A DNA stretch of 34,738 nucleotides from NCBI RefSeq assembly GCF_050699915.1, contig NZ_JBOHGA010000047.1, positions 1 to 34,738 on the forward strand, read 5' to 3'. Position 1 is the first letter of the stretch. Each line of letters begins with the position of its first letter. Origin of the DNA: Actinophytocola sp050699915 (lineage in GTDB: Bacteria > Actinomycetota > Actinomycetes > Mycobacteriales > Pseudonocardiaceae). Positions 15,768 to 23,734 of this stretch are shown here, piece after piece. The translations under genes and the position numbers were made by a program. Under the pieces are notes generated by a model. That model did not search any database and was not told the DNA's origin. It saw nothing but the letters and a program-made list of their open reading frames with translations.

Positions 15768-17084
15768 CTAGACCGAGGACAGGAAGCGGTCGAGCACGTT
15801 CACGCCGAAACGCAGACCCTCGACCGGGACGCGCTCGTCGACGCCGTGAGCCATCAGCCGGTGGTCGAAGTCCTCCGGCAGCCACAGCGGCGCGAACCCG
15901 TAGCAGTCGATGCCCAGGCCGACGAAGGCCTTCGCGTCGGTGCCGCCGCCCATGCAGAACGGGACCACGATCCCGCCGGGATCCTCGCCCTCGAGCGCGG
16001 AGGCCATGGCGGCGAACCACGCCGAGTCGACCGGCGCCTGCACCGGCGGCTGGATCGCCAGGAACTCGCGGGCCACGTCCGGGCCGAGCAGCCGATCGAT
16101 CTCGGCCAGCAACTGCTCCTGGGTGCCGGGCAGCACCCGGGTGTCGACCTGGGCCTGCGCGACCCCGGGGATGACGTTGACCTTGTAGCCGGCGCTCAGC
16201 ACGGTCGGCGTCGTGCTGTTGCGCACGGTGTTCTCCGCAATCTTCGCCGCGGGCCCGAACCGGCGCAGTGTCGCGTCCACGGCGTCGTCGCAGGACAGGT
16301 CGACCTCGAAGCCGAGTGCCGCGCCGGTCCGCTCGAAGAACGCGCGCACCGCGGGAGTCAGCACAACCGGCCACCGGTGGTCGGAGATCCGCTGCAGGGC
16401 GGCGAGCAGCTTGCGCACGGCGTTGTCGTCGTTGCGCCGCGAGCCGTGCCCGGCCCGGCCGTTCGCGGTGAGCAGCAGGTGCGCGGTGCCGCGCTCGGCG
16501 GTCGCCACCGGGTAGAGCCGCACCGGCTCGCCGGTCGCCGACGCGGCGCGGACCGTGTACCCACCGGACTCGCCGATCGCCGCGGCGACGCCGTCGAAGC
16601 GCGACCGGTGCTCGTCGACGAGCCAGTGCGCGCCCCACAGGCCGTTGTCCTCCTCGTCGGCGACGAACGCCAGCACGAGGTCCCGGCGCGGTCCGCGGCC
16701 CTCCGCCGCCCACCGGTGCAGCACGGTGAGCACGGTGGCGCACATGTCCTTCATGTCCACCGCACCGCGGCCCCACACGAACCCGTCGCGAATCTCGCCG
16801 GCGAACGGCGCCACCGTCCACTCGGCCGGGTCGGCGGGCACCACGTCCAGGTGGGCGTGCACGAGCAGCGGCGGCAGCGACGGGTCCGACCCGCGCACCC
16901 GGGTCAACACGTTGCTGCGCCGCGGCGAGCGCTCCAGCAGCTCCGGCTCGAGGCCGACCGCGGACAGGTGCGACGCGACGAACTCGGCCGCCTCGCGCTC
17001 GCCCTCGGACTCGCCGCCGCCCAGGTTCGTCGTGTCGAACCTGATCAGCTGCGAGCACAGCTCCTCGACGTGGGGTTCACCCAT
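15768..17084 (-). CDS. M20/M25/M40-family metallopeptidase, second paralog (438 aa)
   Basis: Same family as the protein at 1651-2973. Motifs are VHAHLDVVPA (H78, D80), GRGAVDMKDM (D110), ADEEDNG (E144, E145), GRAGHGSRRND, SAGYKVNVIPG, GGGTDAKAF and MAHGVDERVPVE (H413). The two differ clearly in the lid domain, so they probably differ in substrate. The ATG at 17084 is preceded by GGAGGG at 5-nt spacing and overlaps the end of the upstream D-aminopeptidase gene by 8 nt; an ATG 18 nt upstream is less well placed. Coupling to a D-aminopeptidase, next to a peptide importer, suggests a role in cleaving imported peptides. That role is inferred from position. Confidence 0.94.
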   Translation of the reverse strand: MGEPHVEELCSQLIRFDTTNLGGGESEGEREAAEFVASHLSAVGLEPELLERSPRRSNVLTRVRGSDPSLPPLLVHAHLDVVPADPAEWTVAPFAGEIRDGFVWGRGAVDMKDMCATVLTVLHRWAAEGRGPRRDLVLAFVADEEDNGLWGAHWLVDEHRSRFDGVAAAIGESGGYTVRAASATGEPVRLYPVATAERGTAHLLLTANGRAGHGSRRNDDNAVRKLLAALQRISDHRWPVVLTPAVRAFFERTGAALGFEVDLSCDDAVDATLRRFGPAAKIAENTVRNSTTPTVLSAGYKVNVIPGVAQAQVDTRVLPGTQEQLLAEIDRLLGPDVAREFLAIQPPVQAPVDSAWFAAMASALEGEDPGGIVVPFCMGGGTDAKAFVGLGIDCYGFAPLWLPEDFDHRLMAHGVDERVPVEGLRFGVNVLDRFLSSV

Positions 17085-17904
17085 AACTGCCCTCCACAGC
17101 ACCGCTCGCGATGGCGGTGACCACCTTGAACGCCTTCATCGCCTCGGTCATCGACGGCGCGTCGAAGCCGACCCGGCGCACCTGGAGCTGGTCCACGGTC
17201 GGCACGACCGCGGCGGCCGCGGCGAGGTGCGCGGCGTCGAACTCCACCTCGATCCGGTGCCCGGTCGCCGACCCGGCGAAACATCCGGCGCGAGCCATGC
17301 CCAGGTGCGCGGCCTCGGTGATCATGGCCGCGGTCACCGCGGGCGGCGTGCAGATCGCGGCGTACCGGCTGACGCACTCCTTCACCGCCACCGCGTTCGC
17401 GTCCGGGGCGTACTCGGCGGCGTCCGCGCAGGTCAGGTCGTCGCCGGTGACGAGGAGGACGGGCACACCATGCTCCGCGGCGAGCGCGGAGTTCAATCGG
17501 CCCTCGCTCGCCCGCACGCCGTCCAGCCACACGCCGGTGATCTGGTTCGGCAGATAGGTGTGAGACAGGACACCGTCGAGGCCCGCGGCGGCGTGGTAGC
17601 CGAGGAACACGACGCCGTCCATGCCGCTGTCGACGCCCTGCATCATCGACAGTGGCTTGTGCCGGCCGGTCAGCATCCGCGCCCGCGTGTCGAGCTCCTC
17701 GAGCAGGAGGTTGCGCTGCGCCGAGTGCGCCTCGTTCACCAGCACGTCGGTCGCACCGCCGGCGAACAGGCCCTCGACGCAGGCGTTGACGTCACCGGTG
17801 AACATCTTCCGGAACCGTTGCCACTGCTCAGTCCCCGGCTCGACGTCCGCGGTCCACGTGACGCCGGTCGCGCCTTCCATGTCGGCCGAAATCATGATCC
17901 GCAC
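17077..17904 (-). CDS. M55-family D-aminopeptidase (DppA-like, 275 aa)
   Basis: A binuclear zinc peptidase. B. subtilis DppA removes N-terminal D-amino acids, for example D-Ala from D-Ala-containing peptides, and assembles as a barrel decamer. From the GTG at 17904 the protein begins VRIMISADMEGATG, placing metal ligands at D8, E10, H60 (VNEAHS), H104 (GYHA) and E134 (RASEGRLNS). This is nearly the numbering reported for DppA (8, 10, 60, 104, 133) and is the main reason for this start; the longer opening to 17982 adds a Pro/Arg-rich stretch. The gene overlaps the downstream M20 peptidase by 8 nt and is divergent from the Dpp-type importer across 100 nt, echoing the B. subtilis dppA-dppBCDE association. 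Confidence 0.93.
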   Translation of the reverse strand: MRIMISADMEGATGVTWTADVEPGTEQWQRFRKMFTGDVNACVEGLFAGGATDVLVNEAHSAQRNLLLEELDTRARMLTGRHKPLSMMQGVDSGMDGVVFLGYHAAAGLDGVLSHTYLPNQITGVWLDGVRASEGRLNSALAAEHGVPVLLVTGDDLTCADAAEYAPDANAVAVKECVSRYAAICTPPAVTAAMITEAAHLGMARAGCFAGSATGHRIEVEFDAAHLAAAAAVVPTVDQLQVRRVGFDAPSMTEAMKAFKVVTAIASGAVEGSYG

Positions 17905-18004
17905 GGACCCCACGTTACGTCTTGGTACCCGTCGCGGACACTCATTGACTTTTTCAACCCGCAGATGGTTACTTCCTCTCAACTATCAGGAAGAGGTGAT
18001 CATC

Positions 18005-19897
18005 GTGAGATCGAGGCGTGCCGCACTCGGTATCACTCTTCTCGTGTCCGCCCTGGTCACGATGCCACTGGGAGTGACCGCGGGGCCGGCCGGCGCGTCG
18101 ACCGCGCCCGCCGCGCAGGCGGCCGGCGGACAGCAGTCCAAGATCCTCAAGGTCGGCGTGACCCAGGAGATCGACTCGCTGAACCCGTTCATCAGCATCA
18201 CCCGAACGGGCACCGACATCCTGCGCACCGCGTTCGACTACCTCACGGTCTACAGCCAGCAGGACCAGAAGCCGGTGAAGAGCCTGGCGGAGTCCTGGGA
18301 GACGTCCGAGGACAAGCTCACCTGGACGTTCCACATGCGCGAGGGCGTCAAGTGGTCCGACGGTCAGCCGCTGACCGCGAAGGACCCGGCCTTCACGTTC
18401 AACAAGATGATGACCGACGAGGTCGCGCGGACGGCGAACGGCAGCTTCGTCTCGCAGTTCGAGTCGGTCGAGGCCACCGACGACAAGACGCTGGTGATCA
18501 AGACCAAGGTGCCGCAGGCGACGATGCTGGCGCTGGACATCCCGCTCGTGCCCGAGCACATCTGGTCGAAGATGTCCGACATCGGGGCCGAGCCCGAGTA
18601 CCCGATGGTCGGCAGCGGGCCGTACACGATCACGGAGTTCAAAGAGGCCCAGTTCGTCAAGATGAAGGCCAACAAGAACTACTGGCGGGGCGCGCCCAAG
18701 GTCGACGAGCTGCACTTCATCTACTACCGCAACGCGGACGCCGCGGTCACCGCCCTGCAGAGCGGCCAGGTCGACCTGGTCAACCGGCTGAGCCCGACCC
18801 AGTTCGACGCGCTCAAGAACGACTCGGACATCGCCCTCAACAACGCGCAGAACCGGCGGTTCAACGAGATCCTGCTCAACCCGGGCGCTGCCACCGCCGA
18901 CGACAAGCCGATCGGAAACGGCAACCCGGCCCTCAAGGACGTCAAGCTGCGCCAGGCCATCGCCACCGCGATCGACTCCAAGACGCTGGTGGACAAGGTG
19001 TGGGGCGGCTACGCCGAGGAGGCCAAGGGCTACATCCCGCCGGTGTTCTCCGACTACGCGTGGTCCCCGCCCGACGACCTCAAGCGCGAGTTCGACCTCG
19101 ACGAGGCGAACCGGATGCTAGACGAGGCCGGCTACAAGAAGGGCGCGGGCGGGGTCCGAACGGACAAGCAGGGCAAGCCGCTGAACCTGCGGCTGCTCAC
19201 GCACGCGGAGAACGTCGTGGACGAGAACGCCGCGCCGTACGTCGTGGGCTGGCTCAAGGACATCGGCATCAACGCCCAGCTGCAGCCGCGCTCGGACGAC
19301 CAGGTCAACGAGGACACCACGCGCGGCGAGTTCGACCTCGCGATGTCCGGCTGGAACGCCAACCCGGACCCGGACTACGTGCTGTCGCTGCAGACCTGCG
19401 CCAACCGGCCGAACGCACAGGGCGAGGGCGGCACGCCGGACTCGTTCCTGTGCGACGAGGAGTACGACGACCTCTACTCCCAGCAGCTGCAGGAGTTCGA
19501 CCCCGCCAAGCGGGCCGACCTCGTCAAGCAGATGCAGGAGCGGCTCTACGAGCAGGCCACCCTCGTCGTGTTCGGCTACGACAACGCGCTCGAGGCCTAC
19601 CGCAAGGAGGCCTTCGAGGGCTTCCCGCTGCAGCCGGCCGACGGCGGCGTGATCATGAACCAGCAGGGCTACTGGGGCTACCTCGGCGCCACGCCCAAGG
19701 GTGCGGGCCCGGTGCCCACGTTCGACGAGAACGGCATGATGACCGCCAGCGGCGAGGGCACCGACGAGGCGGCCGCGGACTCCGGTAGCAACACCGGGAT
19801 GATCCTCGGCATCGTCGGCGGCATCGTCGTGGTGCTGCTCGTCGGCGGCCTGCTGTTCGCGCGCGGCCGGCGCAAGACCGCGGAAGATCGCGAATAG
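18005..19897 (+). CDS. ABC transporter substrate-binding protein, family 5 (DppA/OppA type), with C-terminal membrane anchor (630 aa)
   Basis: A peptide-binding protein of the SBP_bac_5 family. It has an N-terminal Sec-type signal (RSRRAALGITLLVSALVTM, then Ala-rich). The mature core has TQEIDSLNPF, SWETSEDKLTWTFHMREGVKWSDG, PYTITEFKEAQFVKMKANKNYW and KDVKLRQAIATAID, all standard for the family. There is no lipobox cysteine. Instead the C-terminus has a Ser/Gly/Asp-rich linker, a membrane segment (GMILGIVGGIVVVLLVGG, about 598-618) and a basic tail (RGRRKTAEDRE), so it appears anchored at its C-terminus. There is no LPxTG motif. The GTG at 18005 is preceded by GAGGTGATC. A TTGACT at 17945-17950 could be a -35, but the matching -10 is poor. 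Confidence 0.94.
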   Translation: MRSRRAALGITLLVSALVTMPLGVTAGPAGASTAPAAQAAGGQQSKILKVGVTQEIDSLNPFISITRTGTDILRTAFDYLTVYSQQDQKPVKSLAESWETSEDKLTWTFHMREGVKWSDGQPLTAKDPAFTFNKMMTDEVARTANGSFVSQFESVEATDDKTLVIKTKVPQATMLALDIPLVPEHIWSKMSDIGAEPEYPMVGSGPYTITEFKEAQFVKMKANKNYWRGAPKVDELHFIYYRNADAAVTALQSGQVDLVNRLSPTQFDALKNDSDIALNNAQNRRFNEILLNPGAATADDKPIGNGNPALKDVKLRQAIATAIDSKTLVDKVWGGYAEEAKGYIPPVFSDYAWSPPDDLKREFDLDEANRMLDEAGYKKGAGGVRTDKQGKPLNLRLLTHAENVVDENAAPYVVGWLKDIGINAQLQPRSDDQVNEDTTRGEFDLAMSGWNANPDPDYVLSLQTCANRPNAQGEGGTPDSFLCDEEYDDLYSQQLQEFDPAKRADLVKQMQERLYEQATLVVFGYDNALEAYRKEAFEGFPLQPADGGVIMNQQGYWGYLGATPKGAGPVPTFDENGMMTASGEGTDEAAADSGSNTGMILGIVGGIVVVLLVGGLLFARGRRKTAEDRE

Positions 19898-20124
19898 AGG
19901 GGGGATTCGTGGATCGTTGCTCAAGGCCTCGCGTCGACCAACGCGACCTCAGGGGAACGTGACGGAAGCCAACCACAAGAAACGGACATAACGGTTTCGT
20001 TCGCCGGAACGCAACCAACACTTCGAATTTCGGGGAGGCGGCTCTGTCGGACATTCTCAACCCGACCGAGGAGGCACTCGCGGAGGCTCCGCCACCCACT
20101 CGCGGTGGCGGAGTCGTCCGCTAT

Positions 20125-21069
20125 GTGCTGACCAAGGTCGGTGGCGGGCTGATCAGCCTGGGCCTGGTGGTCGTGCTGGGCTTCCTGCTGTTCCGGGTGC
20201 TGCCCGGGGACGTCGTCCAGACGATGTTCCGCGGGCGGCCCGCCACCCCGGAGGCGATGGCGGAGCTCAAGAGCCAGCTCGGCCTCGACGACCCGCTGTA
20301 CCAGCAGTTCCTGGACTACGTCTGGCGGCTGCTGCACGGCGACCTCGGCGAGTCGTACGTGTTCCGGGTGCCGGTCGCGCAGAAGATCGGCGAGCGGCTC
20401 GGCCCGACGCTGTTGCTCGTCGGCGTCGCCACCCTCATCGCCGTGGCGCTGGGCCTGTGGCTGGGCACGCGCTCGGCGTGGCGGCGGGGGAGCCGGTTCG
20501 ACCGCGTCTCCACCGGCGTGGCGCTGACCCTGTGGTCCACGCCGACGTTCTGGCTCGGCATGCTGCTGCTCGGCGCGACCAGCGGGCTGTTCCCGACCCA
20601 GGGCATCGTCGACTCCGACACCCCGCCGGACTTCCTGTCGCAGACGATCGACGTCGCCCATCACATGGTGCTGCCGACGATCACGCTCGTCGCGGTGATC
20701 TACGCGCAGTACCAGCTCGTCATGCGCTCCTCCCTGCTCGAGGAGATGGGCTCGGACTACCTCACCACGGCCCGGGCGAAGGGCCTGCGCGACGACCTGG
20801 TCCGGCGCCGGCACGCGGTGCCCAACGCCCTGCTGCCGACGGTCACGCTGGTGTTCCTGCACCTCGGGTTCGTCATCGCGGGCGCGGTGACGACCGAGAC
20901 CGTGTTCACCTGGCCCGGCCTGGGCCTGCTCACCTACGACGCGCTGTCCGACCGGGACCTGCCGCTGCTGCAGGGCACGTTCATCGTGCTCGCCGGCGCG
21001 GTGATCGCCATGAACGTCCTCGCCGACATCCTCTACCGCGTCCTCGACCCGCGGGTGCGTACCTCATGA
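20125..21069 (+). CDS. ABC transporter permease, DppB/OppB type
   Basis: Membrane permease of the peptide/nickel importer family. It has the N-terminal helix LGLVVVLGFLLFRVLPGD, then the region after it with PEAMAELKSQLGLDDPLYQQF, several helices, and the EAA-loop signature TARAKGLRDDLVRRRHAVPNALLP that docks the ATPase. The C-terminus ILYRVLDPRVR is typical. The coordinates use the GTG at 20125. The frame stays open and protein-like upstream (LSDILNPTEEALAEAPPPT), and a CTG at 20044 is preceded by a strong GGGGAGG (20032-20038) at 5-nt spacing, so the true start may be that CTG, giving 341 residues. The stop overlaps the next permease start (ATGA). The 146 nt between the binding-protein stop and that CTG hold no gene. 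Confidence 0.93.
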   Translation: MLTKVGGGLISLGLVVVLGFLLFRVLPGDVVQTMFRGRPATPEAMAELKSQLGLDDPLYQQFLDYVWRLLHGDLGESYVFRVPVAQKIGERLGPTLLLVGVATLIAVALGLWLGTRSAWRRGSRFDRVSTGVALTLWSTPTFWLGMLLLGATSGLFPTQGIVDSDTPPDFLSQTIDVAHHMVLPTITLVAVIYAQYQLVMRSSLLEEMGSDYLTTARAKGLRDDLVRRRHAVPNALLPTVTLVFLHLGFVIAGAVTTETVFTWPGLGLLTYDALSDRDLPLLQGTFIVLAGAVIAMNVLADILYRVLDPRVRTS

Positions 21070-21980
21070 CGGCGCCGGCTCGCACTCCCGGCCCGCGGGC
21101 ACTGGCCTGGCGCCGGCGCGGTGCGGCGTTCGCCGCCGGCTGGCGCGAGTTCTCCCGCCAGCGCACCGGCCTGGTCGGCCTCGGGCTGCTCACGCTCATC
21201 GTGCTGCTGGCGGTGCTCGCGCCGGTGCTCACCGACCAGCAGGCGCTGGACGTCACCAAGGCGACCGGCGGGCGACTCGAGGCGCCGAGCGCGGAGTTCC
21301 CGCTGGGCACCGACCGGCATGGCCGCTCGGTCCTGCTGCTCACCCTGTGGGGCTCGCGGATCTCGCTGACCGTCGGCTTCGTGGCCACCCTGATCGCGAT
21401 CGGCATCGGCACGGTCATCGGCATCCTCGCCGCGCACTACGGCCGCTGGGTGTCCGCCACGCTGATGCGGGTCACCGACTTCTTCCTCGTGCTCCCGTCC
21501 CTCGTCCTGGCGATCGCGCTGTCGACGGTCCTGGAGCGCGGCATCGGCACGATCATCCTGGCGATCGGCCTGACGTCGTGGCCTTCGGCGGCGCGGCTGG
21601 TGCGCGCGCAGACGCTGACGATCGAGGCGCGCCCGTACATCGAGCGCTCGCGGGCCCTGGGCGGCGGGCACCTGCACGTGATCACCAAGCACGTGCTGCC
21701 GGCGGTGCTGCCGCTGGTGTTCGTCAACACCACGCTCGCGGTGGGCAGCGCGATCGTGGCCGAGTCGACCCTGTCGTTCCTCGGCCTCGGCGACCCCGAC
21801 CCGCTGCGCCCGTCGTGGGGATCCATGCTGCGCTCGGCCTGGCTGGACAGCGCGGTGATCGCGGGCGCCTGGTGGTACCTGCTGCCGCCGGGCATCGCGA
21901 TCGGCATCGTGGTGCTGGCGTTCACCATGTGCGGGCGGGCGCTGGAGTCGGTGCTGAACCCACGGTTGCGGGAGGGCTGA
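21066..21980 (+). CDS. ABC transporter permease, DppC/OppC type (304 aa)
   Basis: Second permease of the peptide importer. It has an N-terminal cytoplasmic segment with the OppC_N-like FSRQRTGLVGLGLLTLIVLLAVLAPVLTD, then the hallmark PLGTDRHGRSVL and GSRISLTVGFVATLIAIGIGTVIG. The EAA loop is SRALGGGHLHVITKHVLPAVLP, and AESTLSFLGLGDPDPLRPSWG is highly characteristic of DppC/OppC. The ATG at 21066 overlaps the upstream permease stop by 4 nt, and the ATPase gene starts 3 nt after the stop, so the three genes form one operon with tight coupling. Confidence 0.95.
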   Translation: MTAPARTPGPRALAWRRRGAAFAAGWREFSRQRTGLVGLGLLTLIVLLAVLAPVLTDQQALDVTKATGGRLEAPSAEFPLGTDRHGRSVLLLTLWGSRISLTVGFVATLIAIGIGTVIGILAAHYGRWVSATLMRVTDFFLVLPSLVLAIALSTVLERGIGTIILAIGLTSWPSAARLVRAQTLTIEARPYIERSRALGGGHLHVITKHVLPAVLPLVFVNTTLAVGSAIVAESTLSFLGLGDPDPLRPSWGSMLRSAWLDSAVIAGAWWYLLPPGIAIGIVVLAFTMCGRALESVLNPRLREG

Positions 21981-21983
21981 GCG

Positions 21984-23639
21984 GTGCCCGAGCAGAACGC
22001 ACTGCTGCGGCTCGAGAACCTGTCGGTTCGCTACCGCGGGCGCGAGCGGGAGGTCGAGGCAGTCCGCGAGGTGAGCCTGAGCCTGGCGGCGGGGGAGACG
22101 CTCGGCCTGGCCGGCGAGTCCGGCTGCGGCAAGTCCACGGTCGCGATGTCGGTGCTGCGGCTGCTGCCCACCTCGGCACAGGTCAGCGGCGAGATCCTGC
22201 TGGACGGCGAGGACGTCGCCACGATGAAGTGGGGCCGGCTGCGCGCGGTGCGCTGGACGACGGCGGCGATCGTGTTCCAGGGAGCGATGCACGCGCTGAA
22301 CCCGGTGCGCCGGGTGCGGGACCAGATCGCCGAGCCGATCGTGCTGCACGGCTCGCGACAGCCCTCGACGGCCGAGCTGCGCAAGCGGGTGAACGAGCTG
22401 CTCGCCCAGGTCGAGCTGCCGGCCGCGAAGGGCGACGCGTACCCCCACGAGCTCTCCGGCGGGCAGAAGCAGCGGGTGATGATCGCGATGGCGCTCGCCT
22501 GCGAGCCGCGGCTGATCATCGCCGACGAGCCGACCACCGCGCTCGACGTCATCGTGCAGGCGCAGGTGCTCGACCTGATGACGAGCCTGGTGGCCAAGCA
22601 GGACATCGGGCTGATCATGATCAGCCACGACCTGGCGGTGCTCGCGTCGACCTGCCAGCGGCTCGCGGTGATGTACGAGGGCCGGATCGTGGAGGAGGGC
22701 GCGGCGGCGTCGATCATCGCCGAGCCGACGCACGAGCACACCAAGGCGCTCGCGGCGGCGTTCCCCACGGTCGGCGACCCGGCCTACCGGTACGCGCCGG
22801 CGACGAACAGCGCTCTGGGGCTGCCCGAGCCGCCGACCGCGGACGAGACGGGCGCGGCGCCCGCCGAGCCCCTGCTGCGCACCGAGGACCTCCGGGTGAC
22901 CTTCGAGGGGCGCGGGCGAGCGGTCACCCACGCCGTCGCGGGCGTGGACCTCGAGGTGCGGCCGGGCGAGATCGTCGCACTGGTCGGCCAGTCCGGGTCG
23001 GGCAAGACGACGCTGGCGCGCGCGATCCTCGGCCTGCAGCCGCCGACGAGCGGACGAGTGGTCTACGACGGCGCACCGGTGCCGACGTCGAGCGGCGGGC
23101 TGAAGGCCTACCGCCGGCAGGTGCAGCTGGTGCTGCAGGATCCGACGAGCGCGCTGAACCCCCGGCACTCGGTGTACGAGTCGGTCGCGGAGGGCCTGCG
23201 GATCCACCGCGTGGAGGGCGACGAGCGGGAGCTGGTGGCGGCCGCGCTGGAGGGGGCCGAACTGCGCCCGCCCGAGGAGTTCATGCCCCTGTTGCCCCAC
23301 CAGCTCTCCGGCGGGCAGCGGCAGCGGGTGGTGATCGCGGGTGCGCTGGCGCTGGAGCCGCGGCTGCTGGTCGCGGACGAGCCGGTGGCGTCGCTGGACG
23401 CGTCGGTGCGCGGCGAGATCCTGGCGCTGCTGCTGCGGCTGCGGGCCAAGCTGGACCTCGCCGCCCTGGTCATCACCCACGACCTGGGGCTGGCGTGGAA
23501 CATCGCCGACCGGGTGGCCGTGATGTACCAGGGCGAGCTGGTCGAGGTGGGCCCGGTGGACGAGGTCCTGCGCGAACCGACGCATGACTACACTCGCTCG
23601 CTGCTGGCCGCCCTCCCGTCGACGCGACCCCAGACGTGA
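21984..23639 (+). CDS. ABC transporter ATP-binding protein, fused DppD-DppF type (551 aa)
   Basis: One polypeptide carrying both nucleotide-binding domains of a peptide importer. The first has Walker A GESGCGKST (44-52), signature LSGGQKQR (about 157) and Walker B LIIADEPTTALD. The second has Walker A GQSGSGKTT (about 335), signature LSGGQRQR (about 441) and Walker B LLVADEPVASLD. Both have a switch histidine (MISHD and VITHD). A linker rich in Ala/Glu/Pro (about 285-300) joins them. Fused ATPases of this kind are common in actinobacterial Dpp/Opp systems. The GTG start lies 3 nt after the second permease stop. No gene for oligopeptide-specific accessory functions follows; the next gene is a mannosyltransferase after 95 nt. 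Confidence 0.95.
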   Translation: MPEQNALLRLENLSVRYRGREREVEAVREVSLSLAAGETLGLAGESGCGKSTVAMSVLRLLPTSAQVSGEILLDGEDVATMKWGRLRAVRWTTAAIVFQGAMHALNPVRRVRDQIAEPIVLHGSRQPSTAELRKRVNELLAQVELPAAKGDAYPHELSGGQKQRVMIAMALACEPRLIIADEPTTALDVIVQAQVLDLMTSLVAKQDIGLIMISHDLAVLASTCQRLAVMYEGRIVEEGAAASIIAEPTHEHTKALAAAFPTVGDPAYRYAPATNSALGLPEPPTADETGAAPAEPLLRTEDLRVTFEGRGRAVTHAVAGVDLEVRPGEIVALVGQSGSGKTTLARAILGLQPPTSGRVVYDGAPVPTSSGGLKAYRRQVQLVLQDPTSALNPRHSVYESVAEGLRIHRVEGDERELVAAALEGAELRPPEEFMPLLPHQLSGGQRQRVVIAGALALEPRLLVADEPVASLDASVRGEILALLLRLRAKLDLAALVITHDLGLAWNIADRVAVMYQGELVEVGPVDEVLREPTHDYTRSLLAALPSTRPQT

Positions 23640-23719
23640 CCGCTACCCGGAGTGTCGTGCCGGGAGCGCGCGGTGCGCCGAAAAGCAGCCACTGCGGCAA
23701 TCAGACCAACGCCCCTGTG

Positions 23720-23725
23720 TAATCT
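23720..23725 (+). promoter_or_regulatory. Possible -10 element for the tandem mannosyltransferase genes
   Basis: TAATCT lies 9 nt upstream of the ATG at 23735. No ribosome-binding site is present in between, so the transcript would have a leader of only a few nucleotides. No -35 is evident. Confidence 0.3.
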
Positions 23726-23734
23726 CGAACCGCC

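Noticed and set aside
17961..18004. Hairpin CTTCCT/AGGAAG around the ribosome-binding site of the substrate-binding protein as a riboswitch
   Set aside because: The stem is only 6 bp with a competing 5-bp alternative and no conserved aptamer-like features.
21033..23585. 850-codon open frame on the minus strand across the permease and ATPase genes
   Set aside because: It is dominated by His/Arg/Gln/Asp runs, typical of antisense frames, and lies opposite clear ABC transporter genes.
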